From assembly GCF_934525195.1 (NCBI RefSeq), contig NZ_CAKSZA010000005.1, positions 1 to 64,000 of the forward strand: a DNA stretch of 64,000 nt, in the 5' to 3' direction. The notes beneath the pieces were generated by a model. That model saw nothing but the letters and a program-made list of their open reading frames with translations, had not been told where the DNA came from and ran no database searches. This document shows positions 1-6,657 of this stretch, piece by piece. The translations under genes and the position numbers were made by a program. This DNA is from an uncultured Eubacterium sp. (GTDB lineage Bacteria > Bacillota > Clostridia > Oscillospirales > Acutalibacteraceae). Each line of letters begins with the position of its first letter. Position 1 is the first letter of the stretch.

Positions 1-58
1 TTGCATGAAAGAACAGCACGGCAGGATTCCTCCTGTCGCCATATGTTTGAAACAGCAT
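1..58 (-). CDS. Alpha/beta hydrolase, N-terminal fragment (runs off the window)
   Basis: Only the first 19 codons are visible. They read MLFQTYGDRRNPAVLFFHA, the first strand and oxyanion-loop region (hydrophobic strand followed by H-A) typical of alpha/beta hydrolase-fold proteins. An AGGTG ribosome binding site lies at about 64-70, a few bases before the ATG. It begins 43 bases after the ZIP transporter stop on the same strand and shares its G+C-rich composition, so it is probably the fourth gene of that operon. The catalytic residues lie outside the window, so substrate is unknown and the fold assignment rests on a short stretch. Confidence 0.5.
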   Translation of the reverse strand, partial: MLFQTYGDRRNPAVLFFHA

Positions 59-100
59 TTCTATCACCTCATATTTTTATAAAAAGCATCATTTACTTCC

Positions 101-877
101 TTATCCCAATGCCACATCTAGCACCATCATCACGCTGAATCCTACCGCAAAGAACACCGTTCCAAGATTCGAGTGCCGCCCCTGCGACATTTCCGGAATC
201 AATTCCTCTACCACCACATAGAGCATGGCACCCGCTGCAAAGCTCAGCAGATACGGCAGCGCCGGGATCACAAGCTGCGCCGCGAGAAGCGTCAGCACCG
301 CGCCGATAGGCTCGACAACGCCGGAAAGCACGCCGCCGAGAAACGCTCGGCCCTTGCGTACCCCCTCCGCCCGGAGCGGCATGGAGATAATCGCACCTTC
401 GGGAAAATTCTGAATGGCAATGCCGAGGGAGAGCACCAGTGCGCTTGCCGCAGTAATTTGCGTATTTCCCGAAAGAAAGCCTGCATACACCACGCCGACC
501 GCCATTCCCTCCGGAATGTTATGTAAGGTCACCGCCAGCATCATCATGGTGGTGCGCCCGAGTTTGCTTTTCGGACCCTCGGCCTGTTCACTTCCCACAT
601 GAAGATGGGGAATCAAACGGTCAAGCTGGAGCAAAAACAGCACGCCGACCCAAAATCCGATAAAGGCGGGAAGAAAGGAGAGCTTTCCCATATCCTCCGA
701 CTGCTCAATGGCGGGGATCAGCAAGCTCCAGATGGACGCTGCCACCATCACACCGGCGGCAAATCCGGCAAGAGATCGCCGCACCAAATCACTAAGTGAC
801 TGTTTCATAAAAAACACGCAGGCTGAGCCCAGCGTTGTGCCAAGAAAGGGAATCAGTATTCCGAGAAAGGTTTCCAT
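101..877 (-). CDS. ZIP family divalent metal transporter
   Basis: About 258 residues with roughly eight hydrophobic segments. The hallmark metal-site motif HNIPEG is present about 120 residues in, and a second related motif (NFPEG) follows in the next helix, as in ZupT/GufA-type ZIP proteins. The family imports zinc, iron or manganese across the cytoplasmic membrane without ATP. I start at the ATG at 877; an in-frame GTG at 886 lies inside the likely ribosome binding site. It follows the ATC-hydrolase-like gene by 27 bases. Metal specificity cannot be read from the sequence, but the operon promoter carries an operator-like palindrome shared with a flavodoxin operon, which fits metal control. 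Confidence 0.88.
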   Translation of the reverse strand: METFLGILIPFLGTTLGSACVFFMKQSLSDLVRRSLAGFAAGVMVAASIWSLLIPAIEQSEDMGKLSFLPAFIGFWVGVLFLLQLDRLIPHLHVGSEQAEGPKSKLGRTTMMMLAVTLHNIPEGMAVGVVYAGFLSGNTQITAASALVLSLGIAIQNFPEGAIISMPLRAEGVRKGRAFLGGVLSGVVEPIGAVLTLLAAQLVIPALPYLLSFAAGAMLYVVVEELIPEMSQGRHSNLGTVFFAVGFSVMMVLDVALG

Positions 878-904
878 TTGTCTCACCGCCTTTACATTGC
901 GTTT

Positions 905-1606
905 TTATTTGTTCCTTCTGAAGCCCGCTTCATCCCGATATTCGGGATGTTCTTTTATATACGGATCCCGGTCGCCGCAGATGGTATAGTCGCACCGGCA
1001 GCCGTTCACGCAGGTAGTCGCCCGTATAAGCTTTGCGTGGAGCAGCTCCATAGACGCAAAGTCCACATTACACAGGGCGGGCATAATATCCGTAAGACCG
1101 TGCCGGATGGCAAACTCTGCTGCCGGGCACGCCGTAAATTCATAATAAATAGGCTTGTCGGTTTTATAAGGCGCAACTGACATCTCGTAATCGTGCCATT
1201 TGTCGCAGCCGCTTTTCGCACGAACAAACGCCTTATACATCAGCCTCCTCCAGAACGGCTTGTTGCAGTCCACAAATTTCAGTTTGCGGAAAGTCGGAAG
1301 AATCAGATTTTCCTCCATCTCTTCGATTTCACGGAACGAGGTAACTGCTTTGCAGACCACATAATAGCTCATGATGGCGATGCAGTCGTAGGTACCGCCT
1401 ACTCCGTTGTGGAAGTTCTTTTTGCCGCCCAAATCGGTGCGCCAGTCGGAGAGATAGACCGCGTACTGCCGCTGCACCTGTTCCCATATTGTCTTCCGCT
1501 CTGCTTTTGGATAGTGCAGGGCGATTTTCGCCTGTATCTCTTTCTTGCAAGGCTTTGAATACAGCACATGGCTTTTGCGGTCGAATAGAAGCTCGTTGTC
1601 CTTCAT
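905..1606 (-). CDS. L-2-amino-thiazoline-4-carboxylic acid (ATC) hydrolase-like protein
   Basis: A 233-residue soluble protein that I recognise as the ATC hydrolase-like family (PF14196). Members share a C-terminal region with conserved cysteines followed by a GD, seen here as the C-x3-C-x-C-x4-C-G-D pattern near residues 200-213. The founding enzyme opens the thiazoline ring of ATC to N-carbamoyl-cysteine on the way to L-cysteine, but most relatives are uncharacterised. A GGGAGA ribosome binding site precedes the ATG at 1606, and the gene begins 15 bases after the methyltransferase stop. Acting on a thiazoline-like small molecule together with the neighbouring methyltransferase is inference. 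Confidence 0.7.
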   Translation of the reverse strand: MKDNELLFDRKSHVLYSKPCKKEIQAKIALHYPKAERKTIWEQVQRQYAVYLSDWRTDLGGKKNFHNGVGGTYDCIAIMSYYVVCKAVTSFREIEEMEENLILPTFRKLKFVDCNKPFWRRLMYKAFVRAKSGCDKWHDYEMSVAPYKTDKPIYYEFTACPAAEFAIRHGLTDIMPALCNVDFASMELLHAKLIRATTCVNGCRCDYTICGDRDPYIKEHPEYRDEAGFRRNK

Positions 1607-1621
1607 CTGTCTGCTTCTCCC

Positions 1622-2227
1622 TCACTTCCGCGCTGTGATACAGAGCCAGCTTTTCTTTTTGTGTATCTGCACATCGTGAAACCCCGCCTGCTCCAGATAT
1701 GCCTTTAATTCAATGTCTTTGTAGATGATCATGCCGCCGATGATCTCCGTCCACTTCTCATCCTTGTCCGTATCGCCGTTGCTTTCGTTGCAGATGAGAA
1801 ATGTCCCACCGGGCTTCAGCACTCGATAAATCTCCCGGAAGCATTGCGGCAGATCAGGCCAGAAATAGACGGTTTCAAAGGCCGTTACAGCGTCGAAGCG
1901 TTCGTCCGCAAACTCCATATCCGCCACACTGCCATGCAGAACGGCGCAGCGATCCTCCGCGATGGCGGCTTCGTTGACCTTTTTGGATTTCTCCACGCTG
2001 ACAGGTGAATAGTCGATGCCTTTCACGATGCCCTGCGGACATTTTTTCAGAAGTCTCTTGATGTTCGCCCCTCCACCGCAGCCGCAATCCAGCACCTTAG
2101 CGTCCGGAGTAAGCTCTAAAAAGCGAAGTCCCCACCGTGCCACAGGACTGTGTCCCATGTTCATCATGGCGACCATGATTTTCCCGCCAAAGCCCACAGG
2201 CTTGCGGGTGTTTTCAAAGAATGACAT
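1622..2227 (-). CDS. Class I SAM-dependent methyltransferase
   Basis: 201 residues. Motif I is visible as VLDCGCGGGANIKRL, followed by the acidic end of strand 2 (GIDYSP) and the post-I/II motifs (RFDAVTAFETVYFWPDL, then VLKPGGTF), the standard order of a Rossmann methyltransferase of the UbiE/Methyltransf_11 type. The C-terminus (AYLEQAGFHDVQIHKKKSWLCI) is also typical of small-molecule methyltransferases. It is the first gene of the left operon, with a GGAGGT ribosome binding site and a consensus promoter about 180 bases upstream. The substrate is unknown. Base composition is richer in G+C than the rest of the window. Confidence 0.82.
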   Translation of the reverse strand: MSFFENTRKPVGFGGKIMVAMMNMGHSPVARWGLRFLELTPDAKVLDCGCGGGANIKRLLKKCPQGIVKGIDYSPVSVEKSKKVNEAAIAEDRCAVLHGSVADMEFADERFDAVTAFETVYFWPDLPQCFREIYRVLKPGGTFLICNESNGDTDKDEKWTEIIGGMIIYKDIELKAYLEQAGFHDVQIHKKKSWLCITARK

Positions 2228-2389
2228 ATTACACCTCCAATTTTACACACTCGATATAGGCCAGCGGGAACGAGGCTTTCAGCATACCGCTTTGCCCACC
2301 CCGGTAGTTTTCTATTTAAAACAGCAGCCGTGAATCGTGAATCTTGATAAATGTTGAATAAAAGTCCGTTTATAAGTATGATACAATCA

Positions 2390-2405
2390 GTTAGCAATGA
2401 CTAAC
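2390..2405. promoter_or_regulatory. Operator-like palindrome GTTAGCAATGACTAAC
   Basis: A 16-base inverted repeat with GTTAG/CTAAC arms placed two bases downstream of the -10 box of the left operon, so over the transcription start. Two near-identical copies (GTTAGCAACTGCTAAC and GTTAGCATATGCTAAC) stand in front of the flavodoxin-DUF3793 operon at the other end of the window. The position predicts repression. The regulator is not identified; a DtxR/MntR-type metal repressor is a reasonable guess given the ZIP transporter and flavodoxin targets. Confidence 0.6.
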
Positions 2406-2407
2406 TA

Positions 2408-2436
2408 ATTATATCAAAAAGCGGACAGAAAGTCAA
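2408..2436 (-). promoter_or_regulatory. Sigma-A type promoter of the methyltransferase/ZIP operon
   Basis: On the minus strand TTGACT (2436-2431) and TATAAT (2413-2408) are separated by exactly 17 bases. The leader to the first start codon at 2227 is about 175 bases long and holds no gene I can support. Confidence 0.75.
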
Positions 2437-2577
2437 TCTGTTTGTCTACCCTCTGAAGTTCCTGTTATCAGTAGGGAGCGTACTTTCCACCATATAAACT
2501 TGTCAGATAAGTAATCCTTTTGATAGCTACCTTTGCATTTTTGATGGATAAACAATATAAAAGGGCAAACTTAAAAA

Positions 2578-2618
2578 AGAGGGTTTAAAGTTTTATTACT
2601 TTAAGCCCTCTTTATTTT
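2578..2618 (+). terminator. Rho-independent terminator-like hairpin
   Basis: AGAGGGTTTAAAG pairs with CTTTAAGCCCTCT (one G-T pair) around an 8-base loop and is followed by TTTATTTTTT on the plus strand. No plus-strand gene ends nearby, so it may be a remnant or block antisense transcription. Confidence 0.65.
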
Positions 2619-2625
2619 TTGAAAT

Positions 2626-2770
2626 GTCTCTCAAATTTTTTGCTAATTTCAATTTGTGTTACGATTTTGATTCGAGCGATGTCTCTCAAAAGTCTCAGTC
2701 ATAAATGCACTAAATCGCACTAAAATGACTTTGAAATTTTGAAATTTGCCGTCTCTTAGAATCTCTCAAA
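2626..2770. repeat. Cluster of four TCTCTCAAA-like short direct repeats
   Basis: GTCTCTCAAA occurs at 2626 and 2681, and related copies GTCTCTTAGA and ATCTCTCAAA lie back to back at 2751 and 2761. The last copy is followed by GACTCTCAC. The spacing is irregular. Such iterated motifs beside a tRNA 3' end can be recombinase arm sites, but no integrase gene is visible in the window. Confidence 0.4.
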
Positions 2771-2793
2771 GACTCTCACGATATTTTAAGGCA

Positions 2794-2838
2794 AAGAAAA
2801 AGTGCCCGAATACCGCCGTAAAAAGCAGTATTCGGGCA
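2794..2838 (-). terminator. Second terminator downstream of tRNA-Gln
   Basis: An 11-base stem (TGCCCGAATAC with GTATTCGGGCA) at 2803-2838 is followed on the minus strand by a T-rich stretch (CTTTTTCTTT). It backs up the first tRNA terminator. Confidence 0.65.
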
Positions 2839-2839
2839 T

Positions 2840-2870
2840 AAAAAAGCCTCGGAACACGAATGTTCCGAGG
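2840..2870 (-). terminator. Terminator of tRNA-Gln
   Basis: A perfect 10-base stem (CCTCGGAACA/TGTTCCGAGG) with a TTCG loop is followed on the minus strand by CTTTTTTA. It starts four bases after the tRNA CCA end. Confidence 0.85.
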
Positions 2871-2873
2871 TAA

Positions 2874-2947
2874 TGGCAGAGGTATAAGGATTCGAACCTT
2901 AAATGACGGAGTCAGAGTCCGGAGTGTTACCGTTACACTATACCTCT
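2874..2947 (-). tRNA. tRNA-Gln (anticodon CUG)
   Basis: The minus strand folds into a standard cloverleaf: acceptor stem AGAGGTA/TACCTCT, D arm GTGT-ACAC, anticodon loop CTCTGAC with CUG at 2915-2913, T arm with GGTTCGAATCC, discriminator G and an encoded CCA. One C-U mismatch closes the anticodon stem. It has its own promoter and terminator. Its 3' end faces the G+C-rich left operon, the usual orientation for island insertion. Confidence 0.93.
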
Positions 2948-2974
2948 ATATATGCTAATCGCTTTTGCCTAATT

Positions 2975-3002
2975 ATTATAACATACATTTTCAAAAATGC
3001 AA
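2975..3002 (-). promoter_or_regulatory. Promoter of tRNA-Gln
   Basis: TTGCAT (3002-2997) and TATAAT (2980-2975) are 16 bases apart on the minus strand, with the tRNA 5' end 28 bases downstream of the -10 box. Confidence 0.7.
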
Positions 3003-3021
3003 GGGTTTTTTTGAAATTTTT

Positions 3022-3090
3022 AAAAAAAGGTTGACACAGTGAGTGGGGTGCTCACTGCGTCCTGCTTACAGAGGAGGGGTGTGCCTCTGT
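3022..3090 (-). terminator. Double hairpin and T-run after fucO
   Basis: Downstream of the fucO stop two hairpins follow each other, ACAGAGG/CCTCTGT (3068-3090) and CAGTGAG/CTCACTG (3037-3057). The second is followed on the minus strand by an A/C-containing spacer and CCTTTTTTT. Together they form a plausible terminator. Confidence 0.6.
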
Positions 3091-3111
3091 TTATATTATG
3101 AAGCAAATTTA

Positions 3112-4260
3112 TTATGCCATAATTTTCTTGTAAAGTTCCTTGAGTTCTGCTTCGTTTGTATCTCTTGGATTGCCAGGACGGCAAGCGTCTGCGAATGCGT
3201 CTGCTGCAAGAACATCAAGGTCTTCTGCTTTTACTTTTTCATTAACAGCCGGAATGCCTACATCTGCCGAAAGCTTCTTAACAGCGTCAACAGCAGCCTT
3301 TCTGTATTCTGCCTGTGACATATCGTCAACGCCCTCAACGCCCATTGCACGAGCAATTTCTCTGTACTTCTCGCCTGTGAAGTCCTCGTTATATTCCATA
3401 ACGATTGGGAGCATCATAGCACAAGCTACGCCGTGAGGTGTGTCGTAGTGAGCACCGAGTGTATGTGCGATTGAGTGAGCAATGCCAAGGCCTACATTTG
3501 AGAAGCCCATACCTGCGATATACTGTGCAAGAGCCATTCCCTCTCTGTCCTCAGGCTTGTTTTCAACTGCACCACGGAGATGCTTTGCGATAAGTTTGAT
3601 TGCTTCAAGATGGAACATATCAGACATTTCCCAAGCACCCTTTGTTGTGTAGCCCTCGATAGCGTGTGTGAGTGCGTCCATACCTGTTGAAGCTGTGAGT
3701 CCCTTTGGCATTGATGACATCATATCAGGGTCAACAACCGCATATTCAGGAATATCGTTTTCGTCAACGCAAACGAACTTTCTTTCCTTTTGAACATCGG
3801 TGATTACATAGTTGATTGTAACCTCTGCTGCTGTGCCTGCTGTTGTCGGAACTGCGATTGTCGGAACGGCGTGATTTTTTGTCGGAGCAACGCCCTCAAG
3901 CGAACGAACATCTGCAAATTCAGGATTTGCAATGATGATGCCGATAGCCTTTGCTGTGTCCATTGATGAACCGCCGCCGATAGCGATGATTGAATCTGCG
4001 CCGCAAGCCTTGAAGCTTTCTACACCCTCAACAACATTTTCGATTGTTGGGTTTGGCTTGATGCCTGAATAAACTGTGTATGGAATTTTTGCCTCGTCAA
4101 GAAGGTCTGTTACCTTTGATGTAACACCAAATTTGATGAGGTCAGGGTCGGAGCAAACAAAAATGTGCTTCCATCCCTTTGACTGAGCAATAGGAGCAAT
4201 TTCCTTGATTGCGCCCTTGCCGTGATATGAAACTGTATTAAGTACGATTCTGTTAGCCAT
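3112..4260 (-). CDS. fucO: Lactaldehyde reductase / iron-containing alcohol dehydrogenase
   Basis: 382 residues, the length of E. coli FucO. The N-terminal Rossmann-like domain contains the NAD-binding GGGSSMDTAKA loop (about 96-106) and the following PTTAGTAAEVT segment. The C-terminal helical domain carries the metal-ligand motif H-S-I-A-H-x8-D-x2-H (about 263-277). The enzyme reduces L-lactaldehyde, the product of fuculose- or rhamnulose-phosphate aldolase, to 1,2-propanediol with NADH. The fucose operon lies 29 kb away, so FucO is regulated separately: its promoter overlaps a Rex-like palindrome, which fits control by the NADH/NAD ratio. A different alcohol substrate remains possible, since family III alcohol dehydrogenases are hard to tell apart. 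Confidence 0.82.
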   Translation of the reverse strand: MANRIVLNTVSYHGKGAIKEIAPIAQSKGWKHIFVCSDPDLIKFGVTSKVTDLLDEAKIPYTVYSGIKPNPTIENVVEGVESFKACGADSIIAIGGGSSMDTAKAIGIIIANPEFADVRSLEGVAPTKNHAVPTIAVPTTAGTAAEVTINYVITDVQKERKFVCVDENDIPEYAVVDPDMMSSMPKGLTASTGMDALTHAIEGYTTKGAWEMSDMFHLEAIKLIAKHLRGAVENKPEDREGMALAQYIAGMGFSNVGLGIAHSIAHTLGAHYDTPHGVACAMMLPIVMEYNEDFTGEKYREIARAMGVEGVDDMSQAEYRKAAVDAVKKLSADVGIPAVNEKVKAEDLDVLAADAFADACRPGNPRDTNEAELKELYKKIMA

Positions 4261-4295
4261 AATGAAAACCTCCGTTTTTTCTTTTCGTTTTCTAT

Positions 4296-4304
4296 ATTAT
4301 ACCA
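4296..4304 (-). promoter_or_regulatory. Extended -10 promoter of fucO
   Basis: TGGTATAAT on the minus strand is an extended -10 element. A good -35 box is absent; that region is occupied by the palindrome at 4323-4340. The start codon is about 36 bases downstream, preceded by CGGAGG. Confidence 0.65.
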
Positions 4305-4322
4305 CAAAATTTTAAGTAAGTA

Positions 4323-4340
4323 TTGTTAAAATTTTAACAA
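4323..4340. promoter_or_regulatory. Rex-type operator TTGTTAAAATTTTAACAA
   Basis: A perfect 18-base palindrome that matches, at every fixed position, the TTGTTAA-N4-TTAACAA consensus I recall for the redox repressor Rex in Clostridia. It sits 21 bases upstream of the fucO -10 box, over the -35 position. Rex leaves DNA when NADH is high, which would switch on an NADH-consuming reductase. Confidence 0.72.
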
Positions 4341-4388
4341 TTATTTAAGAATTTTTACTATTTTGGTAAATAAAATAAAATTTTTAAC

Positions 4389-4433
4389 GAAAAACGGAGC
4401 TTTTACGACCAAAACCAATCGCAAAAGCCCCGA
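4389..4433 (-). terminator. Terminator of the GH136-GH112 operon
   Basis: CGGGGCTTTTGCGA pairs with TCGTAAAAGCTCCG (two G-T pairs) around a 10-base loop and is followed by TTTTTCGTT on the minus strand. It separates the GH112 operon from fucO. Confidence 0.75.
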
Positions 4434-4449
4434 TATTTTTAATGTCTAA

Positions 4450-6645
4450 TTAAATTTGATACCACTTGATTTCGTTTGCTTCAAGATGCAATTCAAAACT
4501 TGTGCCGTCACCGACATAAACAGTTGTGTCCTGTGGCTCATAAGTGTTGTTTACAACGCAATACTTGCCGTTCTTTACATAAGCGTGAACCTCAACATTG
4601 TAGTTTGTTGAATACCAACGGTGAAGCTCGTCCTCTGCCGAAGCACTCCACAAAACAGCACGATAAAGCACACGGCTGTTCTCGAACGAATACGGAAGTC
4701 CGCTGATGTAAACGCCTCTGCCCTTGCCGAATTCTCTGACAGCCATTTGAACTTCCTCGGCGTGTCTTACGGCGAACGGAAGCTCGGTCGCATTTTGAAC
4801 AAGAACGGTTGTGCCGTCAAGAGCAACAATATTCTTCTTGCCCTCGCCGAAGTCAACATTGCCGTTTTCAGTATCTGCAAGGATGAAGTGGTCTCTGTGC
4901 TCCTCGGTGTTGTATCTGCGAGTGTTGAGAGTGAAGCCGTTTTCTTCCTCAACGCCCAAAATATCATTGAGCTGGAAGAACTTGCCCTGCCAATGATGAG
5001 CGGCAGGCTCACCGACACCGATAAATCCGCCGCCGTTGAACACGAACTTCTTAACGGCTGTGATAATTTTTTCATCTGCCCAATATTCGCCGCCCGACTG
5101 TGCGGTGTCCGCATCGCCGACATTGATGATTACATCAAACTTGTCGAGGAAATTATCGTCATTCTTAATATCATCAAAGCTGATGAACGAAACATCAAAC
5201 GGTGCACCGCTGAGAGCCTCGATAACTCCGAAATAAGAATAGTTTTGTCTGTAATAAAGTCCGTGGTGAACCATATGATTTGACCAAGAACGCATCTTGC
5301 CCCAACAGTTAAGCACAGCAACTTTCTTTACACAATAAGGAGTTACGCCCTGAATATTATCATAAAGAGTGCGGAATTCATCGCAAACACCCTTGATATA
5401 TTCAACAAATTCAGGGAATTTGAGCGCAAGTTTGAGATAACCGCCGTAGCCGATACGCTGAATAGGACTTCTCAAAATTGCTCGTCTTGCAGTTACCCAA
5501 TTTACCTTTGCTTCATAAATAGGGTCGCCGCCCTCGCAGAAAACATCAGGGAAGAAATAAGGCAAAAATCTGCCCTCGGTGTACTTTACATTTTTAATAT
5601 CGCTGAAAAGACGAAGTGTTGCACCGTTGCCGACACTGCCCACAACAGCGTCAAGACCGATTGATGCAAAGTCATCCATAAACGGCTCCATACCAATCCA
5701 ATGGTCGCCCATAAACATCATTGCTTCCTTGCCGTACTCGTGAACAATGTCCACCATTTCCTTGGCAAGTTTTGCAACCTCACGCATTTGGAACTTTTGG
5801 AAATCCTTGAATTCCTTTGACGGAATACGATAAGTGTTGTTCATATAACCCTGGTCAATGATGAACTCCGGACGGAACTTGTAGCCGACCTCTTTTTCGA
5901 ATTGTTCAAGGATATATGGGCTTACAGAAGCCGAATAGCCGAACCAATCAACAAATTTTTCTCTCGCAAATTCATCAAACACAAGAGTGAACTGATGGAA
6001 AAATGTTGTGAATCTGACAACATCAACATAATCGTGAGTGTCAAGGAATCTGCGAAGTCTGTCGAGTGAATGTGCTCTTGTCTTTGGCTGACGAACATCA
6101 AAAGTGATCTGCGGCTCAACATCTTTCCACTCGTTGACAACTGCGTTGTACATATGAACCGGGTCCCACATAATGTAAGCAAGGAAACTTACTGTGTATT
6201 CGTGGAATGGTGTGCACTTGTTAATCTTTACATTGCCTGTTGCCTCGTCATATTCCCAATCGGTCGGAGCAACAACATCACCTGTTGTGCGGTCGATAAC
6301 CTCCCACCATCTTGTGATGTCGTCACGATTGTTAACTTTGAGCATATCGGGATAAAGATGATTCATAAGATGAATTTCAAGTGTTGACTCGGTTGCCGTG
6401 TAAAACGGAGTCATAATGTACATCTGCTGAATTTCATCAGGGTTAGCCTTTGCCCATTCGTTATCTTTTCTGGTGGTGTAATAGGTTGCATAAATCTTTG
6501 CACCTGTGTCTCTAAGCTCCTGTGGGAACTCTGTACCGTCACAGTCACGGATTGCGTCTGCGCCCCATTCGTCCATAATTTCAAGAGTTTCCTTAACCAC
6601 ATCCATATCGGTAGGAATGGTTACTCTGCCTTTGTTTTGCGCCAT
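4450..6645 (-). CDS. lnpA: 1,3-beta-galactosyl-N-acetylhexosamine phosphorylase (GH112)
   Basis: 731 residues, close to the usual 720-750 of GH112. The enzyme phosphorolyses lacto-N-biose or galacto-N-biose to galactose 1-phosphate and GlcNAc or GalNAc in the cytoplasm. There is no signal peptide. Residues corresponding, with an offset of one, to those I recall in the Bifidobacterium longum enzyme are present: Arg33, Asn167, Arg211 and the general acid Asp314 in FMGDHWIG. A TIM-barrel part is followed by a glutaminase-like central domain (GGGFIGVGEPAA) and a C-terminal beta domain. It follows the GH136-like gene by 12 bases. GH112 also contains galactosyl-rhamnose phosphorylases; the lacto-N-biosidase-like neighbour favours the LNB/GNB activity. 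Confidence 0.85.
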   Translation of the reverse strand: MAQNKGRVTIPTDMDVVKETLEIMDEWGADAIRDCDGTEFPQELRDTGAKIYATYYTTRKDNEWAKANPDEIQQMYIMTPFYTATESTLEIHLMNHLYPDMLKVNNRDDITRWWEVIDRTTGDVVAPTDWEYDEATGNVKINKCTPFHEYTVSFLAYIMWDPVHMYNAVVNEWKDVEPQITFDVRQPKTRAHSLDRLRRFLDTHDYVDVVRFTTFFHQFTLVFDEFAREKFVDWFGYSASVSPYILEQFEKEVGYKFRPEFIIDQGYMNNTYRIPSKEFKDFQKFQMREVAKLAKEMVDIVHEYGKEAMMFMGDHWIGMEPFMDDFASIGLDAVVGSVGNGATLRLFSDIKNVKYTEGRFLPYFFPDVFCEGGDPIYEAKVNWVTARRAILRSPIQRIGYGGYLKLALKFPEFVEYIKGVCDEFRTLYDNIQGVTPYCVKKVAVLNCWGKMRSWSNHMVHHGLYYRQNYSYFGVIEALSGAPFDVSFISFDDIKNDDNFLDKFDVIINVGDADTAQSGGEYWADEKIITAVKKFVFNGGGFIGVGEPAAHHWQGKFFQLNDILGVEEENGFTLNTRRYNTEEHRDHFILADTENGNVDFGEGKKNIVALDGTTVLVQNATELPFAVRHAEEVQMAVREFGKGRGVYISGLPYSFENSRVLYRAVLWSASAEDELHRWYSTNYNVEVHAYVKNGKYCVVNNTYEPQDTTVYVGDGTSFELHLEANEIKWYQI

Positions 6646-6657
6646 ATTTGTACCTCG

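Larger units (their letters stand above)
2437..2793. other. A+T-rich gene-free region between the left operon and the tRNA-Gln terminators
   Basis: No open frame with a ribosome binding site is visible here. The stretch contains one strong plus-strand hairpin (2578-2618) and four spaced copies of a TCTCT(C/T)AAA-like motif (2626-2770). Base composition changes sharply from the G+C-rich operon to the left. Confidence 0.6.

Noticed and set aside
2164..2397. 77-codon frame upstream of the left-operon methyltransferase
   Set aside because: It crosses the operator and the leader, has no ribosome binding site, and overlaps the start of the methyltransferase in another frame.
4621..5283. 220-codon plus-strand frame inside the GH112 gene
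   Set aside because: Antisense shadow of a well-conserved gene; no ribosome binding site or recognisable motif.
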